Part shown: positions 52,326 through 61,094 of the stretch, one piece after another | Position numbering within the stretch: position 1 is the first letter of the stretch | Layout of the letters: each line of letters opens with the position of its first letter | DNA from: Sphingomonas sp. | GTDB taxonomy: Bacteria > Pseudomonadota > Alphaproteobacteria > Sphingomonadales > Sphingomonadaceae | Assembly: GCF_017304635.1 (NCBI RefSeq) | Contig: NZ_JAFKMA010000001.1 | Span: forward strand, 1,178,001 to 1,242,000 | Direction: 5' to 3' | Length of the DNA stretch: 64,000 nucleotides | Translations under genes and position numbers: made by a program | The notes under the pieces: model-generated | The model's database searches: none | What the model was told of the DNA's origin: nothing | Seen by the model: the letters and a program-made list of their open reading frames with translations, nothing else

Positions 52326-54802
52326 CAACCCCTCATGATGTTGGTCATGGCGAGCATCTCCTCCTCGCCACCTCGCGTAAAGCGAAGGTCGTCAAGGTGG
52401 ATCAGGATATCACGGAGCGAGCCCAGGTCTGTCTGGGCCAATGCGGCGCGCCCTTGCTGTATCAGCGCGGCGTAGCGATTTTGATCCATGAATTGCTCCG
52501 GGCTTCGCGAGAGCCAATGGAAGCGTTCGACGACGAATTCATCCGATCGCCATAGCGCCGCGATGTTCTTCGACCGAAGTTCTGCAAGGTGGGTTTCGAA
52601 ATCGCTGGCGCCGGCGTCGATCGAATGTTGCGCCGTTCGCACAAGGGCATCGAACGCCGCTGCCTCTTCGGGCAACGCGAATTCCCGCCCCCAGCCATCG
52701 AAGCTCGAAACTATCCCGTCGAGATCGAGTTGCCGGATGACTTTCAAATGGTCTTTGCGAACATTTGAGATGTCGCGGCGGGCGGCTCGTATCTCATCAA
52801 GGGCATGCTTCGTCTCTTCGGGCTCCGCCCGATCGACGTCCAGCGATGACGCCTTCTCGATCCGATCCATGATCGCCTCCACACGCGGATCATCGATATG
52901 CTTGGAGAACTCGTCCAGCCGGGACATGGTCGATTGGGCCTCGACAGCCACAAGGCCAGCGGCTTGGGCGTAATCGAGCTGGGCGTCCTGGCGGGCGTAA
53001 TAATTATGGCCGCTGGTAAACGAACCGCCGATCTCGGGAACTGAAACGTCAAGTCGGATCGTGCCGCCGTCTGTGATTTCATACTCGCAGCGGATCTCCG
53101 ATCCGATCGAGATCATGCCCTCATCGAAATCCGATCCGGACACCCGGAAGGTGCCGATGGGCATATTGTCCTCGACGGGTTCGCGGATGTCACCTTCCCA
53201 CAGCTTGAAGTTGAGTGCGCCCGGACTCCCGGCTCGAAGGGCCTCGCCTGATCTGAACGTGACGACGCCCTTTTTCGGAAGTGGGTCGCCCGCGCGAACG
53301 AGTGGCTCCAGGCCTTTGGCGCCGCCGCGCCCTTCGAGCACCTCGATGCTAATGGTGTGCGATGCAGGGATCGCGTCGATCGAGGCTGCCGTCCTGCTGA
53401 TGATGATGCGATCGTTTGCGATCCCGATCGGCCCGCCGCCCGCATCGAACACGAAAACCCGGAAGGCATTCTCGCCAGGTTTCGCAAGCGGCAGGTCGAT
53501 CGTGGCGCCGTCCTTGAGTTCTTTGCGGCCTGAAGACCAACCGGTGTCGAGGCTATCGACTTGAAACTCGCCGTTTGCGGTGCCGACCTTCTTGGCGACG
53601 ATCCGCGCCGATGCGTCGGGCGTTCGCGCGACATACGCAAATTCAAGGCCCGTGGAGGACAAAGAGCTCCGCGCCGCCTTGCGGCCACGGCTCTGGGTCG
53701 ACCAGTCGATCGACTCCGCGAAGATAGCGGCGCCTTCGGCGACCGCCGTCATCGGATTCACGTCGGTGGAAGCGGCGATCCCGAGCTCGAACGCCACCCT
53801 ATCGCGCAGCGGTTTGTATTGGGTAGGGCCGCCGACGAACACGACGCGATCGACGTCGTGGGCGCTGATCCCGGCCTGATCGAGGGACGCCCTTGCTGCC
53901 TTAATCGCTTGCTCGAGGATGGGGTCGATCAGTCGATCGAGTTGTGAGCGGTCGATTGGGATATCCAAATAGATTTCTTCATCTGCATTATCGCGCACAC
54001 CGATTTCGGTTTCGGACAATGCGATTACCGCTTCGTCGCTACGAGAGAGCTCGATCTTGGCCCGCTCGGCGGCCCAGGTCGCGAGTCGAGTCAGCGATCT
54101 GAAGCGCTTGTCGGCAACGAAATCGTCGCTGAGATCAAAGGTATCGACCAGCCAAGGCTTGACCACCTCATTCATGAGCGCCCGATCGATTTCGCGGCCG
54201 CCACACATCTCGACGCCACCGTGCGCTAGCAGGCTCACGCGACCCTTCATGCTCTGGGCGATCGCGATGTCCAGCGTGCCGCCCCCTAGGTCGAACACCA
54301 AGAACGTGCCGTCGCGGTTGCGCTGACGCATGACGCTCATGACCGCAGCGACCGGCTCCTGCATCAGCGCCACGCGACCGATACCAGCCGACTCCGCTGC
54401 CGCGAGCGTCGCGTCCTTCTGCATCTGGTTGAAGGCCGCCGGCACGGTGATGACGGTTCCGGTATCGCCATCACGCCGCATGGTCTCGGGGAGATAGCCA
54501 AACACCGTCCGCAGCACCTCGGCCGAGCATTCCTCGGGCGTCATGACCTTGTCGACTGCCGGCAGCTGGATGGGGGTATTCGTCCCCATCATGCGCTTGA
54601 AGAGGGTTGCGGCGTTATCAGGATTTCGCGCCGCATTTGTATAAGCCCGCGAGCCGACGAATTTGTTGCCTCGGCGGTCGATGAAGATCGCTGACGGCGT
54701 CACGTCGTGCTGTTCCGGACTCTTGTAGAGCGCGACATTCTCTCCATCGTAACTCGCGATGGCGCTGTTCGTCGTGCCGAGGTCGATACCGACATATTCC
54801 AC
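52325..54802 (-). CDS. Divergent Hsp70 family protein with inserted domain
   Basis: 825 residues from GTG 54802. Nucleotide-binding domain with GIDLGTTNSAIA (5-16), VFDLGGGTLDIA (169-180) and VFVGGPTQYKPLRDRV (321-335). A beta-rich insert of about 100 residues (roughly 385-480) separates it from an SBD-beta like part (VLEGRGGAKGLEPLVRAGDP, EDNMPIGTFRVSG, about 488-590). A helical C-terminus of about 230 residues ends it, far from the usual lid. The linker and peptide-groove region differ from DnaK, so a special client is likely. Confidence 0.85.
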   Translation of the reverse strand: MEYVGIDLGTTNSAIASYDGENVALYKSPEQHDVTPSAIFIDRRGNKFVGSRAYTNAARNPDNAATLFKRMMGTNTPIQLPAVDKVMTPEECSAEVLRTVFGYLPETMRRDGDTGTVITVPAAFNQMQKDATLAAAESAGIGRVALMQEPVAAVMSVMRQRNRDGTFLVFDLGGGTLDIAIAQSMKGRVSLLAHGGVEMCGGREIDRALMNEVVKPWLVDTFDLSDDFVADKRFRSLTRLATWAAERAKIELSRSDEAVIALSETEIGVRDNADEEIYLDIPIDRSQLDRLIDPILEQAIKAARASLDQAGISAHDVDRVVFVGGPTQYKPLRDRVAFELGIAASTDVNPMTAVAEGAAIFAESIDWSTQSRGRKAARSSLSSTGLEFAYVARTPDASARIVAKKVGTANGEFQVDSLDTGWSSGRKELKDGATIDLPLAKPGENAFRVFVFDAGGGPIGIANDRIIISRTAASIDAIPASHTISIEVLEGRGGAKGLEPLVRAGDPLPKKGVVTFRSGEALRAGSPGALNFKLWEGDIREPVEDNMPIGTFRVSGSDFDEGMISIGSEIRCEYEITDGGTIRLDVSVPEIGGSFTSGHNYYARQDAQLDYAQAAGLVAVEAQSTMSRLDEFSKHIDDPRVEAIMDRIEKASSLDVDRAEPEETKHALDEIRAARRDISNVRKDHLKVIRQLDLDGIVSSFDGWGREFALPEEAAAFDALVRTAQHSIDAGASDFETHLAELRSKNIAALWRSDEFVVERFHWLSRSPEQFMDQNRYAALIQQGRAALAQTDLGSLRDILIHLDDLRFTRGGEEEMLAMTNIMRG

Positions 54803-54806
54803 TGGC

Positions 54807-55157
54807 TTAATTCCTGAGCATCATGGTGCCGGTGCGACGGACGCCATTGGGTCCCATCACAATCGGCTCCATCATCTGATCGACGTAGAGCGTGTCTTCG
54901 GGACCGAAGTCCGCTGCGTTTAGTGCGGTAGCCGCCATGCCGGTATCGTAAGCCTGACCGTCCAACACGACGAGCTTCAGGCCCAACGGTGCCAAGCTAT
55001 CATCCAGCTTGCGCTGAAAATAGCGGACCTGATTGGATTGTCGCCCAGCAGCCCTGATATCGCGCGCGTCTATCGATCGCTGGAACATCCGGCACAGCCG
55101 CCAGCTCTCGACCGCGAGATCGATAAGCAGATCCTCAGCGCTAGCCGAATCGTCCAT
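54807..55157 (-). CDS. Small protein with GrpE-like layout (first gene of chaperone operon)
   Basis: 116 residues from ATG 55157 (GGGGG 6 nt upstream). N-terminal half is helical (SAEDLLIDLAVESWRLCRMF). C-terminal half, about 56 residues from GLKLVVLDGQAYDTG to TGTMMLRN, has the length and strand order of the GrpE beta domain, with an aromatic-D-x motif at the GrpE LDP position. Sequence identity looks low, so this is a layout likeness only. It begins the operon, and Hsp70 starts 4 nt after its stop. GrpE proteins eject ADP from Hsp70. Confidence 0.5.
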   Translation of the reverse strand: MDDSASAEDLLIDLAVESWRLCRMFQRSIDARDIRAAGRQSNQVRYFQRKLDDSLAPLGLKLVVLDGQAYDTGMAATALNAADFGPEDTLYVDQMMEPIVMGPNGVRRTGTMMLRN

Positions 55158-55317
55158 TTCCATCCCCCGAACAGCCCCCAAGGGGCCAACGACTGTGTAG
55201 AATCGCCGCTAATTTTTTCCAAACATTTCCAATGACGGCGAGCGACCAAGCGTGGAGGCGGTGAGCGAGGCCTCAACCATAGTCTCTGAGCGATTGTCGA
55301 TTCGGAGTGAATTGCTT

Positions 55318-55345
55318 TTGCACAGCGAAGACAGCGCCCTATGTT
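55318..55345 (+). promoter_or_regulatory. Candidate sigma70 promoter for the OLD-like gene
   Basis: TTGCAC (55318-55323) and TATGTT (55340-55345) are spaced 16 bp apart, about 20 nt before the start codon. The intergenic region is AT-richer than the surroundings. An AGGGGAG ribosome site lies just upstream of the ATG at 55366. Confidence 0.45.
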
Positions 55346-55365
55346 CGTAGGCTAGGGGAGAGCCG

Positions 55366-57867
55366 ATGCAACTGAGCAAGGTCTACGCGCGCTTCTATAA
55401 GTCGTTTAATTATGATCATCACCGCAAGGCTCACCGCGATGCGGAAACCCGTACGTGGGAGATGATCGGCGACCTGTGGTATCCGTATATCGAGGTGCCA
55501 ATCGACTCACGCATCACCACGATCGTCGGTGCGAACGAGTCTGGTAAGAGCCATTTGCTCGGGGCAATCGAAAAGGCGATCAGCGGCGAAGGGTTCAAGC
55601 ATCAGGATCTGTGTCGATATTGCGATTTCTTCAATGTCGAGCGCGGTAACGAATTCTGGCCGCACTTGGGCGTTGCATGGAGTAACGTCGATCAAGTTGA
55701 GGTAGATAAGATACGGGTCGATGCGCCTGCCGCGCCCGAAACTTTCGATAGCTTCCTGATGTTTCGCCAAGGCCCCGATCGCCTCGATCTTTACTTTCCT
55801 GATGGCGCTGGCGGGTATCAGCATTTGCCGCTCGTTGATAGCGACGCGCACAACTTCGGGAAGCTGGTGCTCCCGCGCGTGTTTACGATCCAGTCGAACG
55901 TCGCGTTACCTGGCGCGCTACCCACATCTGAACTGGTTGAGGCTCGATCGGGGCCGGTTCGTGACCGACGGACGCGCCGTCGCTCTCTTGATGTCTTGGA
56001 CATTTTGCGGCGCATTTTTACGACCGATCAAGGCCTCTTCTCTCAGAATCTGACGGCAACGGTAGGTGAATTATCTCCAATTATATCCGAGCTGGAAGAA
56101 ACTCCGGCGACGCGAGAAGAGATTGCCAAGTCCTATGCGCTTGCGCGACGGCTACTGCTCCAGTTGGCGAATGTAGAACCTGAACGGCTCGTAGAACTCG
56201 CTCATTTCATCGACGCGGGCGAAAACGGTCATGCCACCGCGCTTGTAGAAAGCATAAACCAACAACTCGAGAAGCGATTAAATTTTCCCAAATACTGGGT
56301 TCAGGATCGTGATTTTCAGCTCCGCGTCACCGCCCTGGAATCCGACCTTGTCTTCACCATACGCGACCGCACCGGCACGCAATATACCTTCGACGAACGA
56401 AGTGCGGGCCTCAAATACTTCCTGTCATATTTCATTCAGTCGCAAACGCACGAGCCGGATCCGGACCGCCCCGAGATTTTGCTAATGGATGAACCCGACG
56501 CTTATCTTTCCGCAGAGGCGCAACAGGATTTACTAAAGATTTTCCGTGGCTTCGCCGAACCTGACGATGGTGCTGCACCCGTTCAGGTGGTCTACGTAAC
56601 TCATTCACCATTCCTGCTCGACAAGAACCGCGCCGAGCGCATTCGCGTCCTACAGAAAGGAAAGGGCGCCGACGGCACCCGCGTGATCAAGAACGCTTCG
56701 CAAAACCACTACGAGCCTCTGCGTTCAGCGTTTGGCGCCTATGTTGGCGAGACCGCCTTTATCGGTGCGTGCAACCTCTTAGTCGAAGGGGTTGCCGACC
56801 AAGTGCTTCTCGCAGGCATCTCGCGTGCAATCCTGCGTCGTGGAGTTTCGAGCGAAACCGAATTGCTCGATTTGAACCGGATCGTCTTGGTGCCGTGCGG
56901 CTCAGCCAGCCACGTGCCGTATATGCTCTACCTGATCCGCGGTCGCGACAGCGATGCGCCAGCGGTCATCGTTCTATTGGATTCGGACAAGAGCGGAAAC
57001 GAAGCAGCAGCTGTGTTACGCAAGGATGACAAAGCCTCCCGGCGCCTCATCAATCCGGACTACGTTATGCAGTTCGCCGAATTCGATATCGCGTCCGGCA
57101 TCACACATCTAGTTGCTGAGCCTGAGGACCTGTTACCCCTCCCGCTCGCCCTGGTTGCTGCCAATTTGTATTTCAAAGAAGTCGCGGAGTTCCGCGAGGG
57201 CGAAGCGATTGTCCTGACCGAAGCCGATGTTGCTTCCAAGCTCAGCGCCACCGTAGGGATTTTTGACGCACTTAAGGCTGCCGCTAACGCCCAAGGCGGT
57301 CACATCGACAAGATTGGATTGGCCCGTTCGATCGTTACTCTATGCGAGGTTTCGTCTGCGGATAGCGCAATCGAGGAAAGCATTGCGCAGTTCCTCGGAA
57401 GAATGAAAGCACTGTTCAAAGGCCTCAATCGAAAGCGCCGTGCGGCGGACGAGGAGCGGCAGCGCCATAGGGTCAAGGCCTTGGTCGAACAACAGCGCAA
57501 AATCTTCCTTCAAGACTTCCCAGAATCTGCGACCCGCGAACAAGGACTATTTCTCTTCGAACGGATAGCCGATGGCCTCGACCATTCCCTCGAGGCCAAA
57601 GCCATTCGCGATCAGATGCTGACACTGACCGTCGAATTCGGGCTTGATGGAGAAGCGAATGAGCGAATTGCCGACTACGACGGGTTTAAGGCACGGCTCA
57701 AGGTTCTGAAGGACACGCTCTCAATGGGTCAAGAAGGGAGAACCGTCGCTAAGTTGAGCGAAGTAGTCCAGGGTGCAAAATCGTCAGCCAACAACGTCAT
57801 CGCCAGATCAACTTCCCGCAGGTCACGCGCAGCGAAGAATGCGTCATCAGCGGTGAATAAGTCATAA
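55366..57867 (+). CDS. OLD-like ATPase with TOPRIM domain
   Basis: 833 residues. ABC/SMC-type ATPase: Walker A TTIVGANESGKSHLL (51-64), signature-like FDERSAGLKYF near 344, Walker B EILLMDEPDAYL near 370, and a switch histidine in VYVTHSPFLL near 410. A TOPRIM domain follows, with glutamate in NLLVEGVADQVLL (about 472) and D-x-D in IVLLDSDKSG (about 538). This is the OLD nuclease plan, known in phage-P2 Old and GajA. The C-terminus is helical and basic. It may cleave or sense DNA. Confidence 0.85.
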   Translation: MQLSKVYARFYKSFNYDHHRKAHRDAETRTWEMIGDLWYPYIEVPIDSRITTIVGANESGKSHLLGAIEKAISGEGFKHQDLCRYCDFFNVERGNEFWPHLGVAWSNVDQVEVDKIRVDAPAAPETFDSFLMFRQGPDRLDLYFPDGAGGYQHLPLVDSDAHNFGKLVLPRVFTIQSNVALPGALPTSELVEARSGPVRDRRTRRRSLDVLDILRRIFTTDQGLFSQNLTATVGELSPIISELEETPATREEIAKSYALARRLLLQLANVEPERLVELAHFIDAGENGHATALVESINQQLEKRLNFPKYWVQDRDFQLRVTALESDLVFTIRDRTGTQYTFDERSAGLKYFLSYFIQSQTHEPDPDRPEILLMDEPDAYLSAEAQQDLLKIFRGFAEPDDGAAPVQVVYVTHSPFLLDKNRAERIRVLQKGKGADGTRVIKNASQNHYEPLRSAFGAYVGETAFIGACNLLVEGVADQVLLAGISRAILRRGVSSETELLDLNRIVLVPCGSASHVPYMLYLIRGRDSDAPAVIVLLDSDKSGNEAAAVLRKDDKASRRLINPDYVMQFAEFDIASGITHLVAEPEDLLPLPLALVAANLYFKEVAEFREGEAIVLTEADVASKLSATVGIFDALKAAANAQGGHIDKIGLARSIVTLCEVSSADSAIEESIAQFLGRMKALFKGLNRKRRAADEERQRHRVKALVEQQRKIFLQDFPESATREQGLFLFERIADGLDHSLEAKAIRDQMLTLTVEFGLDGEANERIADYDGFKARLKVLKDTLSMGQEGRTVAKLSEVVQGAKSSANNVIARSTSRRSRAAKNASSAVNKS

Positions 57868-57992
57868 GTCCACAGCATCGACATTAGTCATCATAGCCGC
57901 CTCTGTGAAAGACGACCGAGTGATATAGAACCGTCCCGTGATCTTATTTGCATCGCCGCCAGTAGAGGCAGCCGATAGGCCGTAGAATCGCG

Positions 57993-59177
57993 CTAGGGAA
58001 GATCCTGCGAATACCTTATCTCGAAGACTGACTGACCCGATTTCATCTCGCGACAAATTGCATGCATCAAGGCACTGGCGGGCTGAGACTCAATGAAGTT
58101 TTGCACGAAATTCTGCGTCATCTCTGTCGTCATCTTCCGCGTTATCTTCGTGCCGGGCATGTTGATATTTGTCCGCCCCTTCTTCGGCTCACCGTCGCCA
58201 TCGTCGTCAACGTAAATGTAGTCGATCCTGAGCACGATTATCGCTCCCGATTTCGTGGCTTCCGCAAAATGCCGTGAACCAAGGTTCTCGGCAAACATCG
58301 GCGCCGAATATTCTTCCGATAGATAAAAGCATATCATTGAGCACAGCCATGACAGGTCGCGAGCCTCGTCCTGCTTGTCTGGGCTCCACGCCCCAGGCTT
58401 GCGCCGGTTGTTGTGAAAGTAGTGGCCCCGCCGCTCAACTAGGTGTTCGGCGATCTCATCCGGGGTAGGCGAACCGCGCAAAAACGTCCCGGTCGGCGTA
58501 GCGGGCCGAGTCCGATCCTCTCGAAAATCGGCCTGCGCCGACTTGATGGCGTCCATGAGCACGGCGTTGCCCTTAAACGCCTTTTCGAGACCGGCCTTCT
58601 TGAATTGCCCGTCGCTGAAGAAGGCGTCGAGGATCAGGAAATAGTAGCGAAAGGCGTCGATATATCGCGCTTCCTTTGACGCCTCGCGGGCGTAGCCGGT
58701 CAGCGTGGCAAATAGCCGGTATCGTTCGTCATACGGCTTTTCGGCAGCCATCATGGCCCTGGTGAAGTAGTCATATGTCAGGGCGAGCGGACGGTCATCG
58801 GCCTCGCCATATGTGAAGCGGCTAATAGCTATCGCATCGTTCTCCGCCGGCGTTTCCCCTTCATATTCCGCGTCTGTCCGATCGAAAGCGACTTGAACGG
58901 GAAAGAGTGCCTGGATGAAGCTAAAGCCATTCCGAACCTGCTGACGCAACAAGGATTGCAGCGGATCGTTGACGGTGATCGTCGGTGGCTGCCCCGGCTT
59001 TTTAGGGTCCGTCATTGTCGGCGCAAGAGATGTGGGCTGGCCGGTGAAAGTGAACAGCAATGCACTGACCATATCGCCGTCAGCCACCAGCGTCATGCGC
59101 GCGCCCAACACGTCAATGGGCCAATGATCCAGCATACGGATGGGCTGCTTCAAATGAACCGTATAGCGAGCTATCAT
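57993..59177 (-). CDS. Hypothetical protein with a HEPN-like R-x4-H motif
   Basis: 394 residues. The N-terminal 130 residues are beta-rich. Then a helical section (RYIDAFRYYFLILDAFF, 171-187) precedes RRGHYFHNN (249-257), giving R250-x4-H255 as in HEPN nucleases, and a helix SWLCSMICFYLSEEYSAP. The C-terminal 80 residues are unknown. HEPN proteins are often RNases in toxin/abortive infection systems. This is by motif and helical context only. It converges with the OLD-like gene. Confidence 0.55.
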   Translation of the reverse strand: MIARYTVHLKQPIRMLDHWPIDVLGARMTLVADGDMVSALLFTFTGQPTSLAPTMTDPKKPGQPPTITVNDPLQSLLRQQVRNGFSFIQALFPVQVAFDRTDAEYEGETPAENDAIAISRFTYGEADDRPLALTYDYFTRAMMAAEKPYDERYRLFATLTGYAREASKEARYIDAFRYYFLILDAFFSDGQFKKAGLEKAFKGNAVLMDAIKSAQADFREDRTRPATPTGTFLRGSPTPDEIAEHLVERRGHYFHNNRRKPGAWSPDKQDEARDLSWLCSMICFYLSEEYSAPMFAENLGSRHFAEATKSGAIIVLRIDYIYVDDDGDGEPKKGRTNINMPGTKITRKMTTEMTQNFVQNFIESQPASALMHAICREMKSGQSVFEIRYSQDLP

Positions 59178-59418
59178 CCTCGAAAAGCTACGGTGCGACC
59201 GTTGAAACGCAACCTTTCATACTAAAAGATATGATAGCAATTAGCAGATAGCCAACTACCGGTTTCAGAAGTTAGCCGGCGGCACAGGATGACCAGCTGG
59301 GCATCAATCTGCCTTTAAGCCACCCTCTGAACGAAAATTTCCCAATGATCTGAGTGCCCATCTCTTTCATGTCGGGTGCGCCACACATCATCCTCCCAGC
59401 CGCCGGGCCGCTTCCGTC

Positions 59419-61020
59419 CTAATCCACCGCCACCACGGCGATCGACTTGGGCGGCAGGTCGAACTGGAGCGTGCTGCCCGACACGCGGCCGGCGAAGGGT
59501 TGCGGCGTCACGGCGTTGGGCGTGTCGAAGCTGTTGTGGCTGTCCACGGCGGGCGCGGTCAGGACGTGGCCGGTCGCGGCGCGCGGCGTCACGCCGGCGA
59601 TGGCCGTCGCGATGTGCACCGAACGGTCCGGATCGACGTTGACCAGCGACAGCCACAGCTTGCCGCTCGTATCGCGCGCCGCGACCGCATCCACGCGCGG
59701 CAGGCGAATGTCGCCATGGGTGTAGCTGCCCGCGTCGAACCGCACCGGCACCAGCGTCGCATCGTGGAACGGCACGTACAGGCGATAGACGTGGTAGGTC
59801 GGCGTCAGCACCATCTTCGGTCCGCTCGTCAGGATCACCGACTGGAGCACGTTGACCATCTGCGCGATGTTGGTGCCGCGCACACGATCCGCGTGGCGCA
59901 TGAAGATGTTGAGGTTGAGCGCCGCGATCACCGCGTCGCGGATCGTGTTCTGCTGTTGCAGGAAGCCCGGATTGGTGCCCGGCATCGGGTCGGCCCACAG
60001 CCCCCATTCGTCGACGAACAGCGCGATCTTCTTGCCCGGATCGTAGCGGTCCATGATCGCGCTCTGGGTGTCGATCCAGCGGTTCATCTGGAGCGTCGCC
60101 TTCAGCGCCTTGGCATATTCGTCGACGCCGAACCCGACGCTCGGCCCCTTCTTCTCCCACGTATTGGGGATGGTGTAGGCGTGGAGCGACAGGCCCTCGA
60201 TATCCCAGCTCCAGGTCTTGTTCTTCCACGCCTTCATGACGGCGTCGGTATAATCGCTGCTGCCGCTGTCCCAGCCGACCGCGATGCGGCGCATGGCGGT
60301 GGCGCCGGTCTGCGCCGCGTTGAAGTTGTGCGCGTAGTGCGCGAACTGCTTCATGCTCTCGACATAATGGTCGGGCGACATCGCGCCGCCGCACCCCCAA
60401 TTCTCGTTGCCGAGGCCCAGGAACGTGATCTTGTACGGCGCCGGGTGACCGTTGGCGGCGCGTTCCTTCGCCAGCGTGGTCGGGACGTCGGCAGTCATGT
60501 ATTCGAGCCAGTCCGCCGCTTCCTGCACCGTGCCCGAGCCCAGGTTGACCGACACGAACACGTCGGCGCCGACCTGGTCGGCGAAGTCCATGAACTCGTC
60601 GGTACCGAAGCTGTTGGGCTCGATCGCGTTGCCCCAGTTCGAGTTGATCCGGCTGTGGCGCTGCGCCGCCGGCCCGACGCCGTCGCGCCAGTGATATTCG
60701 TCGCCGAAACAGCCGCCGGGCCAGCGGACATTGGGCACGCGGATCGCGCGCAGGGCCTGCACGACGTCGGTGCGGATGCCGCGCACGTTGGGGATGGCCG
60801 AGCCTCGCCCGACCCAGACGCCACCATAGATGCCGGTGCCGAGATGTTCGGCGAACTGGCCGAAGATGTTGCGATCGATCTTCGGGCCGGCGCTGCCAGC
60901 GTCGACGCTGACCGACACGCTGCCCGCGTCAGCGTGCTGCGCGCGAACGCTCGCCGCGGGAGCCAGCGCGATCGCCGCCGCCGCGACACCCAGACGTGCC
61001 CCTGCCATCCCCAGTTTCAT
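59419..61020 (-). CDS. Alpha-L-arabinofuranosidase, GH51
   Basis: 533 residues from ATG 61020, with AGGGGG 5 nt upstream; an earlier GTG-type start is less likely. Signal peptide (GVAAAAIALAPAASVRAQ). GH51 pattern: IFGQFAEHLGTGIYGGVW, VRWPGGCFGDEYHWRDGVG, acid/base glutamate in LGLGNENWG, nucleophile in LFVDEWGLW. It should release arabinose from arabinan or arabinoxylan in the periplasm. It is followed upstream by the GH1 gene on the same strand. Confidence 0.92.
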   Translation of the reverse strand: MKLGMAGARLGVAAAAIALAPAASVRAQHADAGSVSVSVDAGSAGPKIDRNIFGQFAEHLGTGIYGGVWVGRGSAIPNVRGIRTDVVQALRAIRVPNVRWPGGCFGDEYHWRDGVGPAAQRHSRINSNWGNAIEPNSFGTDEFMDFADQVGADVFVSVNLGSGTVQEAADWLEYMTADVPTTLAKERAANGHPAPYKITFLGLGNENWGCGGAMSPDHYVESMKQFAHYAHNFNAAQTGATAMRRIAVGWDSGSSDYTDAVMKAWKNKTWSWDIEGLSLHAYTIPNTWEKKGPSVGFGVDEYAKALKATLQMNRWIDTQSAIMDRYDPGKKIALFVDEWGLWADPMPGTNPGFLQQQNTIRDAVIAALNLNIFMRHADRVRGTNIAQMVNVLQSVILTSGPKMVLTPTYHVYRLYVPFHDATLVPVRFDAGSYTHGDIRLPRVDAVAARDTSGKLWLSLVNVDPDRSVHIATAIAGVTPRAATGHVLTAPAVDSHNSFDTPNAVTPQPFAGRVSGSTLQFDLPPKSIAVVAVD

Positions 61021-61094
61021 GGTGCCCCCTCGCAATCCCGATGCTGCAGCTCACTCACCCGCAACCGGCCGCTCCGACCGATTGCCTGTCCCCG

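Larger units (their letters stand above)
37259..59400. mobile_element. Second mobilizable accessory block next to element 1 (right end uncertain)
   Basis: About 22 kb. Left edge is set by the serine recombinase at the tRNA repeat; right edge is set by return to core-like GH51 coding at 59419. It holds serine recombinases, an HNH protein, a MobA/MobL-type relaxase, a relaxase-like partner, an origin-like palindrome region, the unknown 46204-48577 operon, the chaperone/AAA+ operon and an OLD-like gene. No second att copy could be found at the right end. Confidence 0.65.

Noticed and set aside
55366-57867. Complete Gabija system
   Set aside because: The OLD-like gene lacks an adjacent UvrD-like helicase (GajB).
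57862-58056. 64-codon minus-strand frame between the OLD-like gene and the HEPN-like gene
   Set aside because: Starts at TTG inside the end of the HEPN-like gene with no ribosome site; probably chance.
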